This document shows positions 30,137-37,715 of a stretch of 64,000 nucleotides of DNA, in pieces. This stretch comes from Streptomyces sp. WP-1 (GTDB lineage Bacteria; Actinomycetota; Actinomycetes; Streptomycetales; Streptomycetaceae), in the NCBI RefSeq assembly GCF_030450125.1, contig NZ_CP123923.1, positions 6,395,501 through 6,459,500 of the forward strand, in the 5' to 3' direction. A program made the translations under genes and the position numbers. Within the stretch, counting starts at the first letter, position 1; the number at the start of each line of letters is the position of its first letter. Below the pieces are notes generated by a model, which worked only from the letters and a program-made list of their open reading frames with translations, did not search any database and was not told the origin of the DNA.

Positions 30137-30208
30137 GGGCGATTAGCTCAGTGGGAGAGCGCTTCGTTCACACCGAAGAGGTCACTGGTTCGAACCCAGT
30201 ATCGCCCA
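30137..30208 (+). tRNA. tRNA-Val (CAC), copy 2
   Basis: Base-for-base identical to the tRNA at 29312-29383, 825 bases away in the same orientation. Cloverleaf complete, anticodon CAC, no encoded CCA. Confidence 0.97.
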
Positions 30209-30215
30209 CCGGGAA

Positions 30216-30244
30216 AGAGCCGGTCCGCACAGCGGACCGGCTCT
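30216..30244 (+). terminator. Terminator of tRNA-Val(CAC) copy 2
   Basis: 13-bp perfect stem (30216-30228 with 30232-30244) with loop ACA, followed by a short pyrimidine stretch. It may also serve the exonuclease gene coming from the right. Confidence 0.8.
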
Positions 30245-30421
30245 TCTGCTGTCCGAGGGCATGGACGCAGGGCGCTCCGCACCGGCCGGGTCGTCGTCCG
30301 GCCGCTCGTCCGGGTGCCTCGCGCACGGGACGCGGCACGGCCCCCGCGGTGATCACTCGACGCCCACGGTGCCGACGCGCAGGCGAGCCGCAGAGCCGCA
30401 CTCGTCGAGGCACCGACGCCC

Positions 30422-31147
30422 CTACGCCGCCGCCGGCATCTCCGGCCGCAGCGGCCACTCCGTGCTGACGGTCTCGTCCGAGCCGTTGCGCGCGAACCAG
30501 GACTGGAGGCCGCGGGCCTGGGCGGCATGCCAGTTGGCCTGGAGGGTGTGCAGCTCGGCGGGGGAGAGGCGTTCCAGGCGGGTGGCGAAGCGGCGGCCCA
30601 GCGCGCGCACCACCTCCAGCGAGGCCAGCGCGTCCGCCGCCGCGTCGTGCGCACCCTCCAGCTCCACGCCGTAATGCGCGCACAGATCCGTCAGCGTGCG
30701 GCGCCCCTTGCGATAGCGGTCCAGATGCTTGTCCAGCACCCGCGGATCCAGCACCCGCAGCGGCACCGACGGGAACCACCGCTCCAGCGACGACGCCCGG
30801 TGCCGGCGCAACTCCCGGTCCAGCAGCGTCAGATCGAACGGCGCGTTCATCACCACCAGCGGGCGCCCCCGCGCCGCGTGCTCCGCCAGCTGCTCGGCTA
30901 TCTCGAACATCACCGGCGCCGGCCAGCGCCCGTTGCGCTGCAGGTGCTCCTCCGTCAGACCGTGCACCGCCGTCGCCCCCGCCGGCACCGGGACCCCCGG
31001 GTTCACCAGCCAGCGCGAGACGCGGGGCAGGGTCTCCGGCGCGTCCTGGACGACGACGGCGGCCGACACGATCCGGTCGGTCTCGACGTCCACACCCGTG
31101 GTCTCCGTGTCGAAGGCGGCCAGCGGCCCCTCGTACCAGTACGTCAT
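30422..31147 (-). CDS. DEDDh 3'-5' exonuclease (DnaQ-like)
   Basis: 241 residues with the three exonuclease motifs: FDTETTG (Exo I, residues ~12-18), VVMNAPFDLTLL (Exo II with Asp) and HDAAADALA (Exo IIIe, His-x4-Asp). The fold matches the epsilon subunit of DNA polymerase III and stand-alone exonucleases that act in repair or RNA trimming. The C-terminal ~60 residues (SPAELHTLQANWHAAQARGLQSWF) are an extra helical part conserved in actinobacterial homologues. ATG 31147. It is divergent from the DUF4365 gene. Whether it proofreads with a polymerase cannot be said. Confidence 0.9.
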   Translation of the reverse strand: MTYWYEGPLAAFDTETTGVDVETDRIVSAAVVVQDAPETLPRVSRWLVNPGVPVPAGATAVHGLTEEHLQRNGRWPAPVMFEIAEQLAEHAARGRPLVVMNAPFDLTLLDRELRRHRASSLERWFPSVPLRVLDPRVLDKHLDRYRKGRRTLTDLCAHYGVELEGAHDAAADALASLEVVRALGRRFATRLERLSPAELHTLQANWHAAQARGLQSWFARNGSDETVSTEWPLRPEMPAAA

Positions 31148-31315
31148 GCCAACCCAACTCCTCGTTCACCCACGGCAGATGACGTCCCGTCTCCTGCCCG
31201 TTTGGTGATACCCGGGCCGTTTGCGCCGTACGCCGGGCGGAGACAACAGGAGTACGGGTCTTTGCAGTTCAGCAGCCCGCAGCAAGGAAACTCTTGGCTC
31301 GGAAGGCTGTTGGTC

Positions 31316-31882
31316 ATGGCCACTCTGCAGCCCGAGCGCGGTGGGCTGCTGCCCGAGCGCACGGGCACCGTCCGCGGCTCGCTCGCCACCACCGCCTGCA
31401 TGGAGACACTCCAGGTCGGCTATCTGCACGCCGTCGCCGCCGCGGCGGGCTGCTCGCTGTCCCAGCCCTTCCCGGACAACGGCATCGACTGGCACGTCAG
31501 CCACAGCGCGCCCGGCCACACCGTCGACGACGAGGTCACCATCAAGGTCCAGCTGAAGGCCACGTACCAGATACCGCCCCACCCCCCGGGCCGTACCTTC
31601 TCCTTCACCCTCGACAACGACCACCTGCGCAAGCTCGCCCGCACACCCGTCTCGGTGCACAAGATCCTCGTCGTGATGCTGGTACCGCGCGCCCAGGACG
31701 ACTGGCTGCGCGCCGGCCACGACCGGCTCGACCTGAGGCACTGCTGCTACTGGGTCAACCTGGCCGGCCACCCGCTCACCGGCCGGACCCGGACCACCGT
31801 GCGGATACCGACCACACGCATCTTCGACGACCGGGCGCTGTGCGAGATCATGACCCGCGTCGGGACGGGAGGCAGACCATGA
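31316..31882 (+). CDS. DUF4365 (PD-(D/E)XK-like) protein
   Basis: 188 residues. After a 28-residue N-terminus comes the DUF4365 pattern: helix [18 protein letters not shown], then NGIDWHV (acidic active-site residue) and, after a strand, IKVQLKAT (the Q-x-K of PD-(D/E)XK nucleases). [26 protein letters not shown] and [10 protein letters not shown] follow. The fold is that of restriction-type endonucleases, so it is probably a nuclease or a DNA-binding relative. GGAAGG lies nine bases before the ATG. The stop overlaps the ATG of the next gene (ATGA), so both proteins are made together. Confidence 0.8.
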   Translation: MATLQPERGGLLPERTGTVRGSLATTACMETLQVGYLHAVAAAAGCSLSQPFPDNGIDWHVSHSAPGHTVDDEVTIKVQLKATYQIPPHPPGRTFSFTLDNDHLRKLARTPVSVHKILVVMLVPRAQDDWLRAGHDRLDLRHCCYWVNLAGHPLTGRTRTTVRIPTTRIFDDRALCEIMTRVGTGGRP

Positions 31883-33093
31883 GGATCCGTCCCCACGAGG
31901 AGCCGGTGCCGCCGCGGCCGCACCCCGACCCCCTCCCGTGGCACCGCCCGCCGAACCCCGCCGACGTCGACCCCGCCGTCCTCGCCGCCCTGCTGCGCCG
32001 GCACGGCTGGCAGCGCCGCGGCGGGGCCGCCGGACGCTACGGCCGCTGGACCCCGCCCGCGCCGGGCGGCGCCGGCACCAGCCTGCTCGTCCCCGAGAGC
32101 CGCGCCTGGCCCGACAGCGACGATCTCCTCGCCGAGGCCCTGGACGCCCTCACCCGCGCCGATACCCCCGCCGCCCGCGAGGTGCTGATCGGCCTCGCCG
32201 TACCCAGCGACGAGATCCGCTGGTGGCGCGACATCCCGAGCGGCCCGGCCGGCGCCGCCTCCTGGGGCCACGAGGAGCAACTGCGCGACGCCGGACGCCA
32301 GTTGCTGCTCGCCGCCGCCCTCGCCACCCGCGCCCGGGCCGGCTACCACGGCGCCCGCCACCGCCGCGCCGCAACCGCCCTCCTCGACGACGTCCTCGTC
32401 GGCCCCGCCGCCGACGACGGCCGGCTGACCGCTTTCGCGCCCGTGGCCGTCGCCCGCCCCCTCGCCGTCCGCCTCCACCAGGCCCTGTACGCCGCCCGCG
32501 AGGCCATCGACTACCGGCGCGCCACCGGCGGCATGGACGCCTTCGACGGCGCCGTCGAAGCAGGCGTCAGCCGCGAGCTGACCGAGGCGATCGGCGCGCT
32601 GGTGCGGGGCACCGAGGGCGCCGGGGTCGCCGTCGCCTGGGCACCCGCCGCCGGCGTCCCCGAGGGCTGCGCCCCGGGCGCCGAACCCGTCGAGTTCTCC
32701 CCGGGCGACCTGCCCGCGCTGCGCGAGGCCGCGGCCCGCTATCTGCACGAGGAACCCTCCGTGCCCGTACGGATCACCGGCGCGGTGGTCCGCCTGCGCC
32801 GCTCGGGCCCGTGCGGCGAGGGCACCGTACGGCTGCGCGTCCTCGCGGGCGCCGAGGTGCCGCACGTCCGCGTCACCCTGGACGAGGAGGACTACCGCAT
32901 CGCGGGCCACGCCCACCTCGTCGGCCTCCCGGTGCGGGTGCACGGCCGGCTGGAGCGGCGCGGCGGCTTCCGCAGGCTCACCGGCGCCTCCGGGGTCGTA
33001 CCCGTGCAGGTGGACGACGCCGAGCGGGACCGGCTGATGAAGTCCCTCCAGGAGAACCTGGACTTCTTCGAGGAGGCCTGCGGGGAGGCGTGA
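31879..33093 (+). CDS. Unknown 404-residue partner of the DUF4365 protein
   Basis: Start ATG overlaps the DUF4365 stop. Residues 1-~75 are Pro/Arg-rich with a conserved-looking [20 protein letters not shown]. Residues ~75-270 look helical ([59 protein letters not shown]). The last ~110 residues are strand-rich with [40 protein letters not shown] and [16 protein letters not shown], resembling a beta-barrel (OB-like) domain. I recognise no named family and no catalytic motif. Translational coupling to a nuclease-fold gene suggests one complex or a nucleic-acid-linked system. It ends ~110 bases before thrS. Confidence 0.75.
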   Translation: MRIRPHEEPVPPRPHPDPLPWHRPPNPADVDPAVLAALLRRHGWQRRGGAAGRYGRWTPPAPGGAGTSLLVPESRAWPDSDDLLAEALDALTRADTPAAREVLIGLAVPSDEIRWWRDIPSGPAGAASWGHEEQLRDAGRQLLLAAALATRARAGYHGARHRRAATALLDDVLVGPAADDGRLTAFAPVAVARPLAVRLHQALYAAREAIDYRRATGGMDAFDGAVEAGVSRELTEAIGALVRGTEGAGVAVAWAPAAGVPEGCAPGAEPVEFSPGDLPALREAAARYLHEEPSVPVRITGAVVRLRRSGPCGEGTVRLRVLAGAEVPHVRVTLDEEDYRIAGHAHLVGLPVRVHGRLERRGGFRRLTGASGVVPVQVDDAERDRLMKSLQENLDFFEEACGEA

Positions 33094-33103
33094 GCGGCCG
33101 GGG

Positions 33104-33149
33104 ACCGACCGTAACCGTTTCGCGGTCGGTGCCCCCGGGTCGGTACGAT
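33104..33149 (+). promoter_or_regulatory. Hairpin and -10 box before thrS
   Basis: ACCGACCG (33104-33111) pairs with CGGTCGGT (33123-33130), closing the upstream operon, and TACGAT (33144-33149) fits the -10 consensus. I see no clear -35 and no T-box elements. Confidence 0.45.
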
Positions 33150-33206
33150 CGCCTGTGCGCGCGCTCCTGGTATGGCGCCGCACCCACCTTCAGTCAGGAG
33201 AGACCG

Positions 33207-35183
33207 GTGTCAGACGTCCGTGTGATCATCCAACGCGATTCCGAGCGGGAAGAACGCGTGGTGACGACGGGCACTACGGCCGCCGACCTCTTCGCGGGCG
33301 AGCGCTCGATCATCGCCGCGCGCGTGGCCGGCGAGCTGAAGGACCTCGCGTACGAACTGTCCGACGGCGACGAGGTCGAGGCCGTCGAGATCACCTCCGA
33401 GGACGGCCTGAACATCCTGCGCCACTCCACCGCGCACGTCATGGCGCAGGCCGTGCAGGAGCTGTTCCCCGAGGCCAAGCTGGGCATCGGCCCGCCGGTC
33501 AAGGACGGCTTCTACTACGACTTCGACGTCGAGAAGCCGTTCACGCCCGAGGATCTCAAGGCCATCGAGAAGAAGATGCAGGAGATCCAGAAGCGCGGGC
33601 AGAAGTTCGCCCGTCGCGTCGTCACCGACGAGGCCGCCCGCGAGGAGCTGGCCGACGAGCCGTACAAGCTGGAGCTGATCGGCCTCAAGGGCGCCGCGTC
33701 GCACGACGACGGCGCGGACGTCGAGGTCGGTGCCGGCGAGCTGACGATCTACGACAACCTGGACGCCAAGACCGGCGAGCTGTGCTGGAAGGACCTGTGC
33801 CGGGGTCCCCACCTGCCCTCCACCCGCCTCATCCCGGCGTTCAAGCTGATGCGCAACGCGTCGGCGTACTGGCGCGGTAGTGAGAAGAACAAGCAGCTCC
33901 AGCGCATCTACGGCACCGCCTGGCCGTCCAAGGACGAGCTGAAGGCGTACCTGGAGTTCCTCGCCGAGGCCGAGAAGCGCGACCACCGCAAGCTCGGCGC
34001 CGAGCTGGACCTCTTCTCCGTCCCCGAGCAGATCGGCTCCGGCCTCGCCGTCTTCCACCCCAAGGGCGGCATCATCCGCCGCACCATGGAGGACTACTCG
34101 CGGCGCCGCCACGAGGAGGAGGGCTACGAGTTCGTCTACACCCCGCACGCGACGAAGGGGAAGCTCTTCGAGACCTCGGGCCACCTGGACTGGTACGCCG
34201 ACGGCATGTACCCGCCCATGCAGCTCGACGAGGGCGTGGACTACTACCTCAAGCCCATGAACTGCCCGATGCACAACCTGATCTTCGACGCGCGCGGCCG
34301 CTCCTACCGCGAACTGCCGCTGCGCCTCTTCGAGTTCGGGACCGTGTACCGGTACGAGAAGTCGGGTGTCGTGCACGGCCTCACCCGCGCCCGGGGCTTC
34401 ACGCAGGACGACGCGCACATCTACTGCACCCGTGAGCAGATGTCCGAGGAGCTGGACAGGACGCTCACCTTCGTCCTCGGCCTGCTGCGGGACTACGGTC
34501 TGACCGACTTCTACCTGGAGCTGTCCACCAAGGACCCGGAGAAGTTCGTCGGCTCCGACGAGGCGTGGGAGGAGGCGACCGAGACCCTGCGCCAGGTCGC
34601 CGAGAAACAGGGCCTGCCCCTGGTCCCGGACCCGGGCGGCGCCGCGTTCTACGGCCCGAAGATCTCGGTCCAGGCGCGTGACGCCATCGGCCGCACCTGG
34701 CAGATGTCGACCATCCAGCTCGACTTCAACCTGCCCGAGCGGTTCAACCTGGAGTTCACCGGCTCCGACGGCACCAAGCAGCGCCCGGTCATGATCCACC
34801 GCGCGCTGTTCGGCTCCATCGAGCGCTTCTTCGCGGTGCTCCTGGAGCACTACGCGGGCGCGTTCCCGGCGTGGCTGGCTCCGGTGCAGGCGCTCGGCAT
34901 CCCGATCGGCGACGGCCATGTCGAGTACCTGGAGAAGTTCGCCGCGGCGGCCCGCAAGCAGGGCCTGCGCATCGAGGTGGACTCCTCCTCGGACCGCATG
35001 CAGAAGAAGATCCGCAACGCGCAGAAGCAGAAGGTGCCCTTCATGGTCATCGCGGGCGACGAGGACATGTCGAACGGCTCGGTGTCCTTCCGTTACCGCG
35101 ACGGCTCCCAGGAGAACGGCATCCCGGTCGACGAGGCCATCGCCAAGATCGCCAAGATCGTGGCGGAGCGGGCCCAGGTCTGA
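33207..35183 (+). CDS. thrS: Threonine--tRNA ligase
   Basis: 658 residues; charges tRNA-Thr. An N-terminal TGS domain (1-~65) is followed by the editing domain with HSTAHVMAQ (His73 and His77), which removes mis-attached serine. Then come the class II catalytic core (motif 2 region [28 protein letters not shown] in pieces, zinc ligand Cys in [10 protein letters not shown]) and the C-terminal anticodon-binding domain ([14 protein letters not shown]). The start is GTG 33207 with AGGAG six bases upstream. Length is normal. It begins the syntenic block thrS-HIT-pgsA-acyltransferase-pimA shared with mycobacteria. Confidence 0.97.
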   Translation: MSDVRVIIQRDSEREERVVTTGTTAADLFAGERSIIAARVAGELKDLAYELSDGDEVEAVEITSEDGLNILRHSTAHVMAQAVQELFPEAKLGIGPPVKDGFYYDFDVEKPFTPEDLKAIEKKMQEIQKRGQKFARRVVTDEAAREELADEPYKLELIGLKGAASHDDGADVEVGAGELTIYDNLDAKTGELCWKDLCRGPHLPSTRLIPAFKLMRNASAYWRGSEKNKQLQRIYGTAWPSKDELKAYLEFLAEAEKRDHRKLGAELDLFSVPEQIGSGLAVFHPKGGIIRRTMEDYSRRRHEEEGYEFVYTPHATKGKLFETSGHLDWYADGMYPPMQLDEGVDYYLKPMNCPMHNLIFDARGRSYRELPLRLFEFGTVYRYEKSGVVHGLTRARGFTQDDAHIYCTREQMSEELDRTLTFVLGLLRDYGLTDFYLELSTKDPEKFVGSDEAWEEATETLRQVAEKQGLPLVPDPGGAAFYGPKISVQARDAIGRTWQMSTIQLDFNLPERFNLEFTGSDGTKQRPVMIHRALFGSIERFFAVLLEHYAGAFPAWLAPVQALGIPIGDGHVEYLEKFAAAARKQGLRIEVDSSSDRMQKKIRNAQKQKVPFMVIAGDEDMSNGSVSFRYRDGSQENGIPVDEAIAKIAKIVAERAQV

Positions 35184-35196
35184 CCCTGGCCGAGAA

Positions 35197-35229
35197 GGGC
35201 CCCCGGCGGACTCCGGTCCCCGGGGGCCC
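35197..35229 (+). terminator. Terminator after thrS
   Basis: 10-bp perfect stem (35197-35206 with 35220-35229) 13 bases past the stop, between thrS and the leaderless HIT gene. Confidence 0.7.
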
Positions 35230-35254
35230 TGGCCTGTACGGGGGCCTTACGCCA

Positions 35255-35260
35255 TATGCT
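35255..35260 (+). promoter_or_regulatory. -10 box for the leaderless HIT gene
   Basis: TATGCT ends exactly seven bases before the ATG at 35268, as expected for a leaderless transcript. There is no Shine-Dalgarno before either ATG (35256 or 35268). Confidence 0.5.
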
Positions 35261-35267
35261 GCACAGC

Positions 35268-35813
35268 ATGACGAGTGAGCCGGAGCAGCAGATCGGCGTG
35301 GGGACGCAGGACGCGTTCCAGCGCCTGTGGACGCCTCATCGGATGGCCTACATCCAGGGCGAGAACAAGCCGAGCGGCCCGGAGGCCGGAGACGGCTGTC
35401 CCTTCTGCTCGATCCCGGCCAAGCCGGATGAGGACGGCCTGATCGTCAAGCGCGGCGAGCAGGTGTACGCGGTGCTCAACCTGTACCCGTACAACGGCGG
35501 TCACCTCATGGTCGTGCCCTACCGCCATATCGCCGACTACACGGACCTGACCGGGTCGGAGACCGCCGAACTTGCGGAGCTGACCAAACAGGCCATGACG
35601 GCGCTGCGCACGGCGTCGGGAGCACACGGCTTCAACATCGGCATGAACCAGGGTGGTGTGGCCGGCGCCGGAATCGCCGCCCATCTGCACCAGCACGTCG
35701 TGCCGCGCTGGGGCGGGGACACCAACTTCCTGCCTGTGATCAGCCACACCAAGGTCCTCCCGCAGCTCCTCGCCGACACCCGCAAGATGCTGGCGGACGC
35801 CTGGCCCGCGTAG
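35268..35813 (+). CDS. HIT-family nucleotide hydrolase/phosphorylase (Ap4A-type)
   Basis: 181 residues. The histidine triad is HLHQHVVPRW, preceded by NIGMNQGGVAGAG; the N-terminal GCPFCSIPAKPDEDGLIVKRG and YPYNGGHLMVVPYRH are typical of actinobacterial HIT proteins. Its neighbour relation thrS-HIT-pgsA is the same as in M. tuberculosis, where the HIT protein (Rv2613c) is a diadenosine tetraphosphate phosphorylase, so a role in clearing Ap4A made by aminoacyl-tRNA synthetases fits. I use ATG 35268 because of the -10 box; 35256 would add four residues. A two-way terminator follows. Confidence 0.9.
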   Translation: MTSEPEQQIGVGTQDAFQRLWTPHRMAYIQGENKPSGPEAGDGCPFCSIPAKPDEDGLIVKRGEQVYAVLNLYPYNGGHLMVVPYRHIADYTDLTGSETAELAELTKQAMTALRTASGAHGFNIGMNQGGVAGAGIAAHLHQHVVPRWGGDTNFLPVISHTKVLPQLLADTRKMLADAWPA

Positions 35814-35830
35814 ACCGGTACGTAGCGCAG

Positions 35831-35865
35831 AAGAGGGCGCCCCCCGCTCGGGGAGGCGCCCTCTT
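35831..35865. terminator. Bidirectional terminator between convergent genes
   Basis: 11-bp perfect stem (35831-35841 with 35855-35865) with AAGAGGG / CCCTCTT ends, so a T tract occurs on both strands. It lies between the HIT gene and the membrane protein gene reading from the right. Confidence 0.85.
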
Positions 35866-35880
35866 CGGGTTCCGGACGGC

Positions 35881-37527
35881 TCACGCGTCGTACAGGTCCG
35901 CCTTCCGCGGCGACGGGTCCTGGATCATCCCGCTGAGCACCGAGGAGCGGTTGCCGAACTTCTCCGTGTCGACGCCGTGGTCCTTGAGGACCTTGATCGC
36001 GGCCGAGTGCACGACCCGCAGCACCGGGGTGGCCGCGCGCAGCGCGTCGTCGGCCATGAAGCGGTGCTTCCACGGCTGGTCGGCCCAGGCGTGCCGCAGG
36101 CCGAACGGCTCGGGCAGGCCCAGCGAGCCGCCGAGCCAGTTGAGCAGCGGCGGGTACCAGGCCAGCGGGGCGCGCACGGCGAGCCGTACGACCTCGTCCG
36201 TGGTCATCAGCGGCAGGTTGATCTTGCGGGTCTCCCAGAACCTGAAGGTCTTGGTGACCTCCTTGGTCCGTCCCTCCGGCTTGCTCCAGAACATGCCGTT
36301 CACCGGGCCGAGCGCGTGGCCGGTGACCTCGATGCGCAGCGTCTCGTGCAGCACGGTGACGGTGATCATCATGGTGATCACCAGCTGGCCGTCCCACAGC
36401 GTCCACTGCACGCCCAGGTAGTGCCGGTCGCCCTTGCCGAACTGCTGCTTGTTGCAGATGTCCTGTATGGCGTGCGGCTTGACCTGGAAGGCCTCCACGT
36501 CGGTGCCCTCGGGCCGGGACACCGCGCCCGCGCCCTCGGGGATCGGGGTGACGATCCAGTGCTTGACCGACGGCTTGGGGAAGCCCCCGGTGTTCAGCGG
36601 GCCGCGCTCCAGCAGGGCCAGCTGGTCATGGATCGCGCGGATGACGTCCCAGCTGCGGAACGGGTGGATCTCGCGGCCGGGGTCGTCGGACACCAGCTCC
36701 TCGGCGAGCTGCCAGGAGCCCCAGCGGGTGCCCATGCCGAGTATGCCCTTGGGGCCCGCGTAGAAGACCGAGTTGGACTGCTGTTCGGCGGTGAGCCGGG
36801 CCAGGGACTCGCGCAGCGCGTCGGCCGCGGTCTGGTTCGGGCCGCGCGGCACCGCCTCGGGCACCTTGATGCCGACGCTGCTGCCCGAGAGCAGGCCGTC
36901 CCAGCGGGCGCGCAGGTCCTGGGCGGTGTGTTCGCAGATCCGCTTGGCCAGGTACCAGCCGACGACGGGCAGCACCACGGCCGCCCGCGCGTACCAGCCC
37001 CAGAAGCCGCCGAACGGCATCTTCCACAGGAACAGCGCGGCCAGCAGGCCCACGCCGAGGAGCAGGGTGGTGCCCAGGGTGCCGGCCCGCTTGTCGTCCC
37101 GTCTGGCGACGAAGGCGCGCAGCTGGAAGACGAGCAGCCAGCCGATCAGGCCCGGCAGGAAGAGCACGCCGCACAGGACGGTGACGAGCGTCAGCCGGTT
37201 GTCGCGCTCCCGGCGGATGTTGTTGGCCGCCAGGCAGTGCTCGACCACGAACTGGGGTTCGGAGCCGAACGACTGGATGAGCGGCTTGCGGCCGGCGCCG
37301 AGCATGCGGTCCACGACGGCGCGCGAGAACGCCTCGCCGAGGTTGGGCCGGAACAGCGCGATCCTGCCGCCCTTGACGGTGGACTGATGCCACTCGTTGT
37401 CCGCGTCCTTGATCTTGTCGACCGGGCCGTCCCGGTAGGCCGCGGAGGCCAGGGCGGCCGTCGCCGCCTGCTGGCCGTCGCCGGAGACGGGCACCTGGGG
37501 CCCGTCCCACTCCGTTCCAAACGACAT
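35881..37527 (-). CDS. Large membrane-anchored protein, function unknown
   Basis: 548 residues. Residues ~1-100 are soluble. Residues ~105-190 hold two pairs of hydrophobic segments (LTLVTVLCGVLFLPGLIGWLLVF, then LGTTLLLGVGLLAALFLW and AAVVLPVVGWYLA) separated by a basic RRDDKRAG loop. The remaining ~350 residues are a soluble domain with conserved-looking WGSWQLAEELVSDDPGR, HWIVTPIPEG, HYLGVQWTLWDGQLVITMMITVTVLHETLRIEVTGHALGPV (in parts) and Trp-rich stretches. No enzymatic motif is recognised. ATG 37527 has GGGGG five bases upstream. It is conserved-hypothetical in Streptomyces at this position between the HIT and EF-G-like genes. Confidence 0.8.
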   Translation of the reverse strand: MSFGTEWDGPQVPVSGDGQQAATAALASAAYRDGPVDKIKDADNEWHQSTVKGGRIALFRPNLGEAFSRAVVDRMLGAGRKPLIQSFGSEPQFVVEHCLAANNIRRERDNRLTLVTVLCGVLFLPGLIGWLLVFQLRAFVARRDDKRAGTLGTTLLLGVGLLAALFLWKMPFGGFWGWYARAAVVLPVVGWYLAKRICEHTAQDLRARWDGLLSGSSVGIKVPEAVPRGPNQTAADALRESLARLTAEQQSNSVFYAGPKGILGMGTRWGSWQLAEELVSDDPGREIHPFRSWDVIRAIHDQLALLERGPLNTGGFPKPSVKHWIVTPIPEGAGAVSRPEGTDVEAFQVKPHAIQDICNKQQFGKGDRHYLGVQWTLWDGQLVITMMITVTVLHETLRIEVTGHALGPVNGMFWSKPEGRTKEVTKTFRFWETRKINLPLMTTDEVVRLAVRAPLAWYPPLLNWLGGSLGLPEPFGLRHAWADQPWKHRFMADDALRAATPVLRVVHSAAIKVLKDHGVDTEKFGNRSSVLSGMIQDPSPRKADLYDA

Positions 37528-37715
37528 TCCCGCCCCCATCGCCGCCGGTGTCGCTTCTGCGGCCTTCCCGACTTCCCTGTCCCGCACACCTGTTGGGCCC
37601 GTCGTCGTACCGGAACCGGACGGCCGGCGCGGACGTGCCCAGGTGATCAGCGTATCGGCCGGCACCGACAAGCGGAGGGCGGACGGCCGAAGCCGTCCGC
37701 CCCGGGAGCCGGGAA

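Noticed and set aside
33094..33206. T-box leader before thrS
   Set aside because: The region is only 113 bases long and lacks a T-box core sequence; it holds only a hairpin and a -10.
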